Source: Pedobacter sp. AK013 (GTDB lineage Bacteria; Bacteroidota; Bacteroidia; Sphingobacteriales; Sphingobacteriaceae). From it: DNA of 64,000 bases. The DNA is taken from positions 1 through 64,000 of the forward strand of contig NZ_JACHCQ010000017.1 of the NCBI RefSeq assembly GCF_014205835.1. The letters are read 5' to 3'. Under the pieces are notes generated by a model. The model saw only the letters and a program-made list of their open reading frames with translations, did not search any database and was not told the origin of the DNA. Shown here in pieces: positions 25,658-35,021 of the stretch (its first letter is position 1; the number at the start of each line of letters is the position of its first letter). The translations under genes and the position numbers were made by a program.

Positions 25658-28600
25658 TTAGTTAAATGATACGTTTAACCCGAATAAAAATGTTCTGGTT
25701 TTAGGATAAAAGTTATTGGTATCTACCCCTGGAGCGGTACCACCCTGATTGATCTCCGGGTCTATTCCTTTATAACCGGTAATTACAAATAGGTTATTCG
25801 CTGTGGTGTACAACCGAATAGAATTTACACCAGGAATAAGGCCTTTTTTGAAAGTATACCCAAGTGTAGCATTATCTAAACGCAGGTAACTGCCATTCTC
25901 TAAGAACCTGCTCGAATATTTATAGGAGTTGAAATCAGATACTGATTCATTTTCAACTTCTACAGGGATATTGGTGAACTGGGCAGTGCTAGGCCTAAAT
26001 AAATCAGCACGGGTAACGTTCATAATTTTAACGCCTAATGCTGCCCTCATAAATACACTTAAATCAAAATTCTTATATCTCAAATTGTTTGACCAACCTA
26101 ATAAAGCTTTCGGTTGTGCATTTCCAAGGATATAATAATCGGTTTTGGTGAGTGGGGTCTTTGTTAAGTTACCGTTAGCATCATAATACTGTGAAACACC
26201 ATTTGCATCTTTACCTGCATATTTAAAGGTGAAAAATGTTCCGATTGGTTGCTCTGGTTTAAGGATCTGCAATGTTAAACCACTTTGTCCGGCACCATCT
26301 GGAGAAACAGTCAATCGATCTTCAATGTTAAATCTTGGATCATCCGATAGGGTAATAATTTTATTTTTATTGTGTGCTAAGTTAAATCCCGTAGTCCAGC
26401 TAAAGTTATTGGTGCTTACTGGCGTGCCATTTAAAACCAATTCAATCCCCTTATTACTCAATGCTCCAACGTTTGCCGTATAATTGGGCGCTGGGTATAA
26501 ATTATTATCTACAGGAAATGTTAAAATCAAATCTGTTGTTTTTTTATCATACACATCCACAGATCCAGTTAATCTACCATTAAATAGTCCGAAATCTAAA
26601 CCAATATTGGTCGTAGCCGTTTTTTCCCATCTCAAATCAGGGTTTTCATTTTGTATGGCACCATAAGCACCCTCTCTTGGCGAACCGTTATAATAAAATT
26701 GTCCTACCTGTCCATAAATAAGTTTAGTGGTAAGCGGCGCAAAACCAAGAGAGTTACCTGCAATACCATAGCTACCCCTTAATTTAAGGGTTTTAAGAAC
26801 GCCTGCATTTTTAAAGAAACTCTCCTGATCAATGTTCCAGGCTGCACCCACAGATGGGTAATAACCCCATGTTTCATGCATTCCGAACACATTTGATCCA
26901 TCTCTTCTAATCGATCCCTGAATGAGGTATTTGTTTTTGTAATTATAGTTTACCCTTGCAAAATCAGAAATCATCAAAATTTCCTGATAAGTTACATTTG
27001 GATTAAAATCGACTCTGAAATCGGGCACCGCATATGGGTTTCCTAAGCTTAAATTGTTATAACTAACCTGGTTAATCGGGAAATTTGTAGAAGTTGCCTG
27101 AAAACCATCGTTATTTAACGATTGCTGATAAGAATAACCAACCACGGCATTGATATCATGGTCGCCAAATTTTTTATTCCAGGTTAAGTATGTTTCTATA
27201 ATTTTATTGGTGTTTTGATAGGCATTTCTTACCGCCACACCATCTTTACCCACCAGGTTTACAAAGGTTGGAGTTGCAGGTGGCTCAGGGGTATTTCGAA
27301 CATTGTTATACCTGGAAGTATAAATGCTGTTATAAAATGCACCATAAACGTTCTGGCTATTCTGGTATGATGCAGAAACATCGTAAGAGAAGCCGAATGG
27401 TAATTTTAAGTTAACGGTTAAATTTCCTAAGATATTTTTATTCTTCAGGTTCTCAGTACCGTTTTCGAGCATAGAAACCGGGTTATAATAGCTGGTTTGG
27501 ATTAAGTTGTCAAAATAAGATCCATCCGGATTCTTTACTGGCGATGTTGGCAGATAAGTAAGCATCTGCGCCAGTACCGTATTACGGTAAGGAACCAGGT
27601 TGGCGTTAGTTACCGAATTGCTGATATTCAACCCGATCTTCAACTTATCATTTAAAGCCCTTTGTTCAATTCCGATGCGGCCAATAAACCTATTTAAATC
27701 GCTGGTTTTAATAATACCATTTTGTTTAAAATAATTTAAACTGGCATTATAAGTGGTTTTCTCGCTACCACCGCTCAAAGATACGTTGTGGTTATGCGAT
27801 AAAGCATTACTGCGCTGTACCTCATCCTGCCAGTTGGTATTGGCACCCTTATCATTTGCTGGTGTGAGGGCTGAATTATTTTTTGCAAGAAATGACTTTA
27901 ATTGATCGGCATCCATCATGTCGTATCGGTTAGATACGTTTTCTATACCAAAGTAACCATTGTAAGCAATTTGTGCAGCACCTGTTGTGCCTTTTTTCGT
28001 GGTTACCATAATTACGCCATTGGCTGCCCTGTTACCATAAATGGCAGCAGCAGCTGCATCTTTTAATACATCAATAGTAGCAATGTCATCTGGCGCCAGA
28101 ATCGAAATGTCGGCACCAACTACACCATCAATTACAAATAGGGGCGATTGTGCGCCATCACGAAGGGTAGATGCACCACGCATAATGATTGCTGCATTTT
28201 GGCTTGGATCGCCATTTCTGGTAATGTTTAATCCAGGCACTTTACCTTGTAACATCTGGCCAATATCACTAATAGCTCCTTTATTCAAATCATCACCCTT
28301 AACAGTTGATATTGAGCTCGTAAGTGTTTTTCTGCTGCTCTTTCCATAACCTACAACTACTACATCAGTAAGTGATGAACTGGCCTCGCTAATGATTACC
28401 TGGTAGGTAGATGCATTGGTTACGGTAAGTTCTTTTGTTTGATAGCCCAAAAAACTGAACAGGATTTTATCGCCTGTTTTTGCTGAGATGCTAAAGGATC
28501 CGCCAGCACCGGTTGAGGTAACCTTACTGGTCCCCTTAACGGTAACTGAAGCACCCACAATAGGCAGTTTAGCATCATCGACTAAATTTCCTGTAATTTT

Positions 28601-28699
28601 TCGTTCAGTTTGCGCATTGGCAACATTGAACATTTGGCCGAGGAGTAATAACAGCATAAATATGCCGCTATACTTTAAGCGTGTACATTTAAATCTCAT
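25658..28699 (-). CDS. SusC/RagA-family TonB-linked outer-membrane protein
   Basis: The 1013-residue receptor has a signal peptide (cleaved near VANAQ), a carboxypeptidase-like domain (about residues 32-115), the TonB box region and SusC signature (LTDVVVVGYGKSSRKTLTSS), a plug domain (ISDIGQMLQGKVPGLNITRN; SPLFVIDGVVGA), and a 22-strand-type barrel ending in an aromatic strand (FLFGLNVSFN). It imports large oligosaccharides in a TonB-dependent manner together with the adjacent SusD. The MIOX gene lies 61 bases upstream in the same direction. Confidence 0.96.
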   Translation of the reverse strand: MRFKCTRLKYSGIFMLLLLLGQMFNVANAQTERKITGNLVDDAKLPIVGASVTVKGTSKVTSTGAGGSFSISAKTGDKILFSFLGYQTKELTVTNASTYQVIISEASSSLTDVVVVGYGKSSRKTLTSSISTVKGDDLNKGAISDIGQMLQGKVPGLNITRNGDPSQNAAIIMRGASTLRDGAQSPLFVIDGVVGADISILAPDDIATIDVLKDAAAAAIYGNRAANGVIMVTTKKGTTGAAQIAYNGYFGIENVSNRYDMMDADQLKSFLAKNNSALTPANDKGANTNWQDEVQRSNALSHNHNVSLSGGSEKTTYNASLNYFKQNGIIKTSDLNRFIGRIGIEQRALNDKLKIGLNISNSVTNANLVPYRNTVLAQMLTYLPTSPVKNPDGSYFDNLIQTSYYNPVSMLENGTENLKNKNILGNLTVNLKLPFGFSYDVSASYQNSQNVYGAFYNSIYTSRYNNVRNTPEPPATPTFVNLVGKDGVAVRNAYQNTNKIIETYLTWNKKFGDHDINAVVGYSYQQSLNNDGFQATSTNFPINQVSYNNLSLGNPYAVPDFRVDFNPNVTYQEILMISDFARVNYNYKNKYLIQGSIRRDGSNVFGMHETWGYYPSVGAAWNIDQESFFKNAGVLKTLKLRGSYGIAGNSLGFAPLTTKLIYGQVGQFYYNGSPREGAYGAIQNENPDLRWEKTATTNIGLDFGLFNGRLTGSVDVYDKKTTDLILTFPVDNNLYPAPNYTANVGALSNKGIELVLNGTPVSTNNFSWTTGFNLAHNKNKIITLSDDPRFNIEDRLTVSPDGAGQSGLTLQILKPEQPIGTFFTFKYAGKDANGVSQYYDANGNLTKTPLTKTDYYILGNAQPKALLGWSNNLRYKNFDLSVFMRAALGVKIMNVTRADLFRPSTAQFTNIPVEVENESVSDFNSYKYSSRFLENGSYLRLDNATLGYTFKKGLIPGVNSIRLYTTANNLFVITGYKGIDPEINQGGTAPGVDTNNFYPKTRTFLFGLNVSFN

Positions 28700-28760
28700 G
28701 ATTTTTGTAAAATTAGATCCATAAATTGGTTATTTGGTTATAAATGTTTGGAGATAGAAT

Positions 28761-29648
28761 TTAAAATTTAATGTTAGGTGGTAAGTATTTAGCTACCAGT
28801 GTTTTGTAATAAGGTTCTAGTTCAGCCCAGCTTTTCTGATTGGGGTTTTTAGAATACAGGTCGTAAGGATTAAACAGGTTAACCCATTTAAACATTTCGT
28901 GGTCTTTTTCATTCATCAGGTGATCATACGCATTTTCTCTGTGCTGCGAATAAAAAGAGTGATAGCGGAGCATATACAAGCCTGGTTCTGGCAGGTAGGG
29001 CTTCATCATATGGTATACATATTCATCATGGCCCCAAGACATATCTACTTGATCTAAACCACAGTTTTGGGTATAAACGCCCAACTTTGTTTGATAAATT
29101 TCATTTGTATAATCGGGATTGTTGCTGAAAAATTCAGGATAAACAATTTTATCCGAATAGGCACAGCCAACAGGAAAAGTATCGCCAACTACAGCCCATT
29201 GTGGCTCGCCAAACAAACAAAGTACTTTGCCCATATCGTGAATTAAACCTACCAATACCATCCAATCGGGGTGGCCGTCGTTTCTAATAGCCTCAGATGT
29301 TTGCAACAGGTGCTGCATCTGGTCAAGATCGGTATCAGGATCAGAATCGTCCACTAACTTGTTCAAAAAATCAAAAGCACTCCAGATCGGCATCTCTTGT
29401 TTGTCGAACTTTAAATAATCTGCTTTTTTCTGTTTTACGAAATCGTATGTTTGATAAGTATGGTTTAGCCTGTAAAATTCTTTTACACTATCCTTTTCTG
29501 TTTCATCGTAATTTCTGAACTGCTCTTCTTTTTTGTCAGCATTGATGTTTTTTGGATCTGGATAACGGATCAAAATATCCTCTTCCCACTGATCAAGGTT
29601 TTGCAACGGATTTTGGTTATCCTTTGAAGATGCGCTTTGGTTTGTCAT
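28761..29648 (-). CDS. Inositol oxygenase (MIOX)
   Basis: The enzyme resembles animal and plant myo-inositol oxygenase, a diiron HD-domain enzyme that converts myo-inositol and O2 to D-glucuronate. Visible ligands are in EAIRNDGHPDWMVLVGLIHD (His and the HD pair) and SWGHDEYVYHMM; YRLNHTYQTYDFV and the C-terminal NPYDLYSKNP are also typical. The Met at 29648 gives 295 residues, close to the usual 285. The frame runs open to 29738, but that would put the start almost against the LacI box at 29749-29764. It is cytoplasmic and is the first gene of the SusCD operon. Confidence 0.94.
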   Translation of the reverse strand: MTNQSASSKDNQNPLQNLDQWEEDILIRYPDPKNINADKKEEQFRNYDETEKDSVKEFYRLNHTYQTYDFVKQKKADYLKFDKQEMPIWSAFDFLNKLVDDSDPDTDLDQMQHLLQTSEAIRNDGHPDWMVLVGLIHDMGKVLCLFGEPQWAVVGDTFPVGCAYSDKIVYPEFFSNNPDYTNEIYQTKLGVYTQNCGLDQVDMSWGHDEYVYHMMKPYLPEPGLYMLRYHSFYSQHRENAYDHLMNEKDHEMFKWVNLFNPYDLYSKNPNQKSWAELEPYYKTLVAKYLPPNIKF

Positions 29649-29748
29649 AAGGCTATAAATTGATTTGGTTAAAAAAAATCGTTGGTTTTGTAAGTTAAAG
29701 TTGAGTTTTTGAAAACTTAAAATTTTATGTTTCGCCAACTTTATTTAC

Positions 29749-29764
29749 TTAAACGATTACGTAA
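29749..29764. promoter_or_regulatory. LacI-type operator in front of the MIOX-SusCD operon
   Basis: TTAAACGATTACGTAA, with the central CG and AAAC half-site typical of LacI-family sites. It matches the boxes at 31188-31203 and 34545-34560 closely and lies about 100 bases upstream of the preferred MIOX start. Confidence 0.75.
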
Positions 29765-30145
29765 AACCTTATGTAGAATTGCGAAATATGGATTAAAATG
29801 TTTAAATTTAAGTAGTTGAAATAGGTTTGTGATCTCGTAGATGCCCTTTTCTGCCTAAGGTGTTGGCGAGAGAAATACGCAAAAGAAAAAAAAATAAACG
29901 TTGATATTACGATTATTTCATATTTTCGTTTGTGGCCAGATATTTATTCAAATAGAAGAAGATATCGGCTAGCTTAATCAGCTAAATGTTTTGAACATCA
30001 ACTTCAATGGTTATATCCATATAGCCAAAAAAGCTGCTGTTTTTGATTAAGATGCTGGTGAAAAAGAGGAAGGCTTTGGCCTATCGCAATTCTCGCGATA
30101 AAAGTCAGGTAAACCTTAAAAAACTAACAAACAAATTTTAAAGAC
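29765..30145. other. Divergent promoter region, MIOX operon and LacI gene
   Basis: About 380 bases. TAGGTTTG at 29822-29829 fits the Bacteroidota -7 consensus TAnnTTTG in the direction of the LacI gene, but a convincing -33 partner is missing and the leader would be long. No hairpins or small genes are evident. Confidence 0.35.
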
Positions 30146-31153
30146 ATGGCGGAAGCAGTTAATATTAAGCGGTTGGCTCAAGAGTTGAATATTTCAATAG
30201 CAACCGTTTCTAAGGCTCTTAACGACAGCTATGAAATCAGTTTAAAAACTAAAAACAGGGTATGGACCTTGGCTAAGGAACTGAATTATACACCAAATCC
30301 GGCAGCCAGTAACCTTCGGAGCAACAAAACCAAAACTGTTGCAGTAGTTATACCCTGCGTAGCAAACAATTTTTTCTCCTTATCCATAATGGGAATTGAG
30401 GAAATAGCCAGACAGTATGGTTACCATGTGCTTATTTATCAAACCCACGAAAATATAGAAGCAGAAAAGGCCTTTACCAACAGCTTGTTAAATGGGCGGG
30501 TAGATGGCATTCTTACTTCTGTATCGAGCAGTGAATACAATAGTGAATATTATGCCAATCTGGTTAAGAAAATCCCTTTGGTATTTTTCGATCGGGTGTA
30601 TGAAAACCTGGATGCTGTTAAGGTAACTACTGATGATTATGACATTGCTTTTCAGGCTACTGAACATTTAATTGAAAGTGGCTGTAGCAAAATTGCCTAT
30701 TTATTTGGACTTGAAAACCTTCCTGCAGGTAAGGCAAGGTTTGCCGGTTATCTAGACGCACTGAAAGCACATGGGATAGTGGCTCCTGAGCAGCTTGTTG
30801 TTAAATATCATGATGACGAAGAATTTAACCTGCAGCAGATAAAAGAATTGCTGGAGGCGTATAAACCCGATGCACTTTTTTCCTCTATCGAAGAATTTAT
30901 CATTCCTGCTTATTGTGCCTGTAAGGAATTGGGTTTACAGATTCCAGATGATGTTAAAATACTCAGTTTCTCTAACCTGAGTACTGCAAAGCTCCTCAGC
31001 CCGTCGCTTACTACAATTTCGCAGCCTGCCTTCGAAATTGGACGTGAAGCGGCAAAATGCCTCTTCAAAATCCTTAATAACAAACAACTGGATGACGAAC
31101 AGAATATTATACTGAAATCGGTGCTGACTAAACGCGAATCTACGGGTTGTTAA
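30146..31153 (+). CDS. LacI-family transcriptional regulator
   Basis: The 335-residue protein has the LacI helix-turn-helix and hinge helix (NIKRLAQELNISIATVSKAL at residues 5-24, then NYTPNPAASNLRS). A periplasmic-binding-protein-like effector domain follows (TVAVVIPCVANNFFSLSIMG onward). It lies between two divergently transcribed catabolic arms, and three near-identical LacI-type boxes flank it, so it is the obvious local regulator. The effector is probably a sugar, uronate or inositol derivative, which is inference. Confidence 0.94.
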   Translation: MAEAVNIKRLAQELNISIATVSKALNDSYEISLKTKNRVWTLAKELNYTPNPAASNLRSNKTKTVAVVIPCVANNFFSLSIMGIEEIARQYGYHVLIYQTHENIEAEKAFTNSLLNGRVDGILTSVSSSEYNSEYYANLVKKIPLVFFDRVYENLDAVKVTTDDYDIAFQATEHLIESGCSKIAYLFGLENLPAGKARFAGYLDALKAHGIVAPEQLVVKYHDDEEFNLQQIKELLEAYKPDALFSSIEEFIIPAYCACKELGLQIPDDVKILSFSNLSTAKLLSPSLTTISQPAFEIGREAAKCLFKILNNKQLDDEQNIILKSVLTKRESTGC

Positions 31154-31187
31154 TAGGATGAATCTAAGTTATTGATGCCTGATACGC

Positions 31188-31203
31188 GAAAACGTTTACG
31201 TAA
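31188..31203. promoter_or_regulatory. LacI-type operator in front of the symporter gene
   Basis: GAAAACGTTTACGTAA differs from the MIOX box at only three positions and from the 34545 box at three. It lies 77 bases before the symporter ATG. Confidence 0.75.
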
Positions 31204-31279
31204 TTAAATAATTGAATTAAACCTTCAACATTGGGATTTTTTCTGATTTTTAAAAAAAACCAAATGTAAAAAAATCCTT

Positions 31280-32908
31280 ATGAATCACTTGTCTGCATTC
31301 GATTATGCTGTTTTTTTGATGTATTTTATCGTTGTTTCAGCATATGGCTATTGGGTTTATAGGAGCAAGAAAAAAAAACGTACAGATACAAAAGATTATT
31401 TTCTGGCAGAAGGTTCACTTACCTGGTGGGCAATTGGTGCATCCATCATTGCTTCTAATATTTCTGCCGAACATTTTATTGGAATGTCGGGTTCGGGGTT
31501 TGCCATGGGGCTTGCCATTGCCAGTTACGAATGGATGGCTGCCGCCACGCTAATTATTGTAGCCATATTCTTTCTGCCTATTTACATTAAGAACAAAATT
31601 TATACCATGCCACAGTTCCTGTCTAACCGTTATAATAATACGGTAAGTACATTAATGGCTGTTTTTTGGCTACTTGTTTATGTATTTGTAAACTTAACTT
31701 CCATTTTCTTTCTTGGTGCTATCGCTATTGAAACGATTACGGGCATTCCTTTTAACATATGTATTATTTTCCTGGCTATTTTTTCTGCCATTATTACCCT
31801 GGGCGGCATGAAAGTAATAGGTTATACAGATGTAATACAGGTTTTTGTTTTAGTGGCAGGTGGACTGATTACCTGTTATATGGCGCTTAAACTTGTATCT
31901 GAGAAGTTAGATGCGCCCAGTGTTTTGGCCTCGCTTCCTTTATTGCGAAGTGAAGCATCTGATCATTTTCATATGATATTTTCGAAAGGAGATAAATTTT
32001 ATAACGAATTACCCGGTATTGCGGTACTGCTAGGTGGTTTGTGGATCAATAATTTAAATTACTGGGGCTGTAACCAGTATATTGTTCAAAGGGCATTAGG
32101 AGCTGATTTAAAGACCGGGCGCAACGGCTTAATATTTGCCGCGTTTTTGAAATTACTCATTCCCGTAATTGTTGTTATTCCGGGTATTGCAGCCTATGTG
32201 CTTTATCAGCGTGGTTATTTTCAATCAGAAATGCTCGATGCAGCCGGAACAGTTAAACCCGATCATGCTTACCCGGTACTGATGAATTTATTGCCTGCAG
32301 GGATAAAAGGGCTCGCCTTTGCTGCGCTCACAGCCGCTATCGTAGCCTCACTTGCCGGAAAATGTAATAGCATTGCTACTATTTTTACACTGGATATTTA
32401 CAAGAAGTTTATCAAGCCCGAAGCTTCAGAAACGCGATTGGTTTCGGTTGGTCGTTGGTCTGTGGTTATTGCATCTTTAATTGCTATCGTAATAGCGCCT
32501 GCATTGCGGAGTTTCGATCAGGTTTATCAGTTCATCCAAGAATATGTTGGCTTTATCTCGCCGGGTGTTTTTGCTATCTTTTTACTGGGCTTTTTCTGGA
32601 AGAAAACCACTTCGCGTGCAGCACTTATCGCTTCTTTATTAACCATCCCTTTATCTACTTTTTTTAAATTCCTGCCTACTATAACCAGCGGCGCTATCGC
32701 ACCGATTCCTTTCTTAAATAGAATGTCGTGGGTATTTGTGATTATACTGGGTTTAATGGTTCTGGTAACGTTAACCGATCCGAAAAGTAAAGATAATCCG
32801 CAGGGACTTGAAATTGACAGTAGCATGTTTAAGGTTACTCCGGCATTTACCATTGCTTCGGTTATTATTTGTGGTATTCTTGCAGCACTTTATACCGTTT
32901 TCTGGTAA
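31280..32908 (+). CDS. Sodium:solute symporter (SSS/SGLT family)
   Basis: The 542-residue inner-membrane protein has about 14 helices. It carries SSS-family segments such as YFLAEGSLTWWAIGASIIAS, the Na+-site helix region GGMKVIGYTDVIQVFVLVAG, and LAFAALTAAIVASLAGKCNS. It is of the SGLT-like subgroup that transports sugars and inositol. It sits behind a LacI box and ahead of GH28 with a 55-base gap. Uptake of a monosaccharide, uronate or inositol released by the locus is likely; the exact substrate cannot be read. Confidence 0.93.
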   Translation: MNHLSAFDYAVFLMYFIVVSAYGYWVYRSKKKKRTDTKDYFLAEGSLTWWAIGASIIASNISAEHFIGMSGSGFAMGLAIASYEWMAAATLIIVAIFFLPIYIKNKIYTMPQFLSNRYNNTVSTLMAVFWLLVYVFVNLTSIFFLGAIAIETITGIPFNICIIFLAIFSAIITLGGMKVIGYTDVIQVFVLVAGGLITCYMALKLVSEKLDAPSVLASLPLLRSEASDHFHMIFSKGDKFYNELPGIAVLLGGLWINNLNYWGCNQYIVQRALGADLKTGRNGLIFAAFLKLLIPVIVVIPGIAAYVLYQRGYFQSEMLDAAGTVKPDHAYPVLMNLLPAGIKGLAFAALTAAIVASLAGKCNSIATIFTLDIYKKFIKPEASETRLVSVGRWSVVIASLIAIVIAPALRSFDQVYQFIQEYVGFISPGVFAIFLLGFFWKKTTSRAALIASLLTIPLSTFFKFLPTITSGAIAPIPFLNRMSWVFVIILGLMVLVTLTDPKSKDNPQGLEIDSSMFKVTPAFTIASVIICGILAALYTVFW

Positions 32909-32963
32909 GTAAATCTTTACTTAAGATAATATATTGTGCTTATTATTAATAAATTTAAAAAAA

Positions 32964-34382
32964 ATGAAGATTAAGGTTTTACTCTTTTTTGCACTGCTGG
33001 TTTCTTTCGGTGCGCTGGCCCAAAATAAATTATATAATATTAAAAACTATGGTGCGGTTGGCGATGGCAAAACCAACGATGCAGCTGCTATTCAGAAAAC
33101 GATAGATGCCTGTTCGGCAGCAGGAGGTGGACAGGTAATTGTACCCGCCGGAAATGTATTTTTAGCGGGCCCTTTTAACTTAAAATCGTTTGTTGATTTA
33201 AGGGTAGAAGGAGGTGCTAAACTCTTAGCCAGTCCCGATGAAAAGCTGTATACCCAAAGTGCTTTTAGAGAAAATAAAGGCGAAGGTACCATCTGGATTG
33301 GTGGAGAAAAGCTTGAACAGGTAAGCATTAGTGGAACGGGTGTGATTGATGGGAATGGGATTTCGTTTATGGGCGAGGAGCTTAACGATTCCTATGTATT
33401 AAAACCCTTTAATATCGTAGATCCGCGACCGCATTTGCTTACTTTAATCGGCTGCAATAAATTGAATATAGATGGGGTAACTTTTCAGAATTCAGCTTAC
33501 TGGACAGTTCATTTGGTTGGCTGTAATGATGTGTCGATATCGAATATAACGTTACTGAACAGTATAAAGATCCGTAATAGTGATGGTATTGACCTGGACC
33601 ACAGTAAAAATGTGCGGATTACCAATTGTTTTATCGAATCGGGTGATGACTGTATCTGCTTAAAGAACAGGCGTGAGTTTGAAGAATATGGTGCCTGTGA
33701 AAATATTGTGATCAGTAACTGTACCATGACCTCTAGCTCATGCGCCATCAAAATAGGTTCTGAAAATATGGACCGAATCAGTAATGTGCTTATCAATAAT
33801 TGTAATATCAGGAAAAGCAACCGCGGCATTGGTATTCAAAACCGCGATGAGGGTACGGTAAACAACGTGATTTTTTCTAATTTATTTATCGAATCCAAAC
33901 TTTTTTCGGATGTATGGTGGGGAAAGGCAGAGCCGATTTATATTACCGCTTATCCAAGAGCAACCAGCAACAATAAAGATGCTGGTTGGCGTTTGCCGAA
34001 AGGGCAAACCAAAGGCAGGGTTGGGGCGGTTAAGAATATTTATTTCAGTAATATCCGATGTACTGGCGAAAGTGGGGTATACATCAGTGGCGAAAGCTCG
34101 GATAAAATTTCTGATATCTATTTTGACCAGGTTACTGTATACCTCGATAAAACAACAAAAGAAGCAGGCGGGGTATACGATCGTAGGCCAAGCAATGTCG
34201 AAGGTCTTGTTAAAAGTGCGATTGCGGGATTTTATTTTGAAAATACGGGATACATCAGTTTACTTAACAGCAATGTAGTATGGGGTACAAATAAGCCAGA
34301 CTATGCAGGAAAAGCCCTAGAGGAAAAGAATGTTAGTAAAATTAAAACGGTCAACTTTAGCGAAACTACGGTGGGTAAATAA
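32964..34382 (+). CDS. GH28-family glycoside hydrolase (polygalacturonase-like), secreted
   Basis: The 472-residue protein starts with a signal peptide (MKIKVLLFFALLVSFGALAQ; the frame is open ten codons further but this ATG fits the signal). It is followed by the pectate-lyase-like N-strand motif NIKNYGAVGDGKTNDAAAIQ and a right-handed beta-helix. GH28 motifs are visible: NSDGIDLD, ESGDDCICLK and later the SSCAIKIGSE and NRGIGIQNRD region. The canonical GHG/RIK pair is degenerate, so the substrate may be a modified galacturonide or another uronide rather than plain pectin. Confidence 0.88.
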   Translation: MKIKVLLFFALLVSFGALAQNKLYNIKNYGAVGDGKTNDAAAIQKTIDACSAAGGGQVIVPAGNVFLAGPFNLKSFVDLRVEGGAKLLASPDEKLYTQSAFRENKGEGTIWIGGEKLEQVSISGTGVIDGNGISFMGEELNDSYVLKPFNIVDPRPHLLTLIGCNKLNIDGVTFQNSAYWTVHLVGCNDVSISNITLLNSIKIRNSDGIDLDHSKNVRITNCFIESGDDCICLKNRREFEEYGACENIVISNCTMTSSSCAIKIGSENMDRISNVLINNCNIRKSNRGIGIQNRDEGTVNNVIFSNLFIESKLFSDVWWGKAEPIYITAYPRATSNNKDAGWRLPKGQTKGRVGAVKNIYFSNIRCTGESGVYISGESSDKISDIYFDQVTVYLDKTTKEAGGVYDRRPSNVEGLVKSAIAGFYFENTGYISLLNSNVVWGTNKPDYAGKALEEKNVSKIKTVNFSETTVGK

Positions 34383-34544
34383 AAAAACACACGTGCTTTT
34401 AAGCCAGAGGCTTAATTTATTACATAAAACCAATATATATGATATGGCCAGAAGGGCACTGATAGATTACAATACGAGAATTTACCACCTTAAACTGTGT
34501 TCTCCCGCAGCACGCGGCTATACCAAATAGTGTGCTGTTTTTAC

Positions 34545-34560
34545 TTAAACGTTTACGCAA
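34545..34560. promoter_or_regulatory. LacI-type operator downstream of GH28
   Basis: TTAAACGTTTACGCAA differs from the MIOX box at two positions. It lies 162 bases after the GH28 stop and 115 bases before a small unknown gene. No catabolic gene follows it. Confidence 0.65.
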
Positions 34561-34675
34561 ATAAATACACCTAAATTTAATTAAAGGCCTGATTTTTTTA
34601 ACAACTTCGCTATACCATAGCCAATGCATAAGGCAATAGTGTGGGAAATAATAGCTGTTGTGAGACTAGAAATAT

Positions 34676-34996
34676 ATGTTAAAAAGGATAAACGTATTGG
34701 TTGATTTACCCGATTTTGGCACTATAGAGTTGCCCTTAGTTTATACAATGAGCATAGAAGGAAGTGAAAAAGGTACTTGTTTGGTCAACTGTAAGATAAT
34801 GCTTAGTGCCGAAAATCTGCCTGAATGGTTATTAACCACGGCTTTTAGTATTGTGTATACCCAGGCGGAGGCCGAAAATACAAACATTGTTTCAGTGAGT
34901 GCCGATAGCAGAACCACAAACCGCTATCATGAAATAATGCTGAGCATTGTATCGTCGTATATTAAGCTCAAAGAAGATCGTGTTGGTTTAAATTAG
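34676..34996 (+). CDS. Hypothetical protein, 106 residues
   Basis: I do not recognise a family. The sequence alternates polar and hydrophobic residues in strand-like stretches (VDLPDFGTIELPLVYTMSIE) and ends in a helix (YHEIMLSIVSSYIKLKEDRVG). It has no signal peptide. The orphan LacI box lies 115 bases upstream, which could place it under the same regulator. It converges with the XRE-like gene, whose end is 26 bases away. Confidence 0.55.
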   Translation: MLKRINVLVDLPDFGTIELPLVYTMSIEGSEKGTCLVNCKIMLSAENLPEWLLTTAFSIVYTQAEAENTNIVSVSADSRTTNRYHEIMLSIVSSYIKLKEDRVGLN

Positions 34997-35021
34997 TTCC
35001 TGGCGGTAATTAAAAATATAA

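Noticed and set aside
17066..28699. Heparan-sulfate utilisation locus
   Set aside because: GH89 and an HGSNAT-like protein fit, but no polysaccharide lyase, unsaturated glucuronidase or sulfatase is present, whereas GH92 and MIOX are unexplained by heparan.
34330..34530. 66-codon rightward frame after GH28
   Set aside because: It begins inside the GH28 gene in another frame, is very basic and low in structure, and looks like a chance frame before the orphan LacI box.
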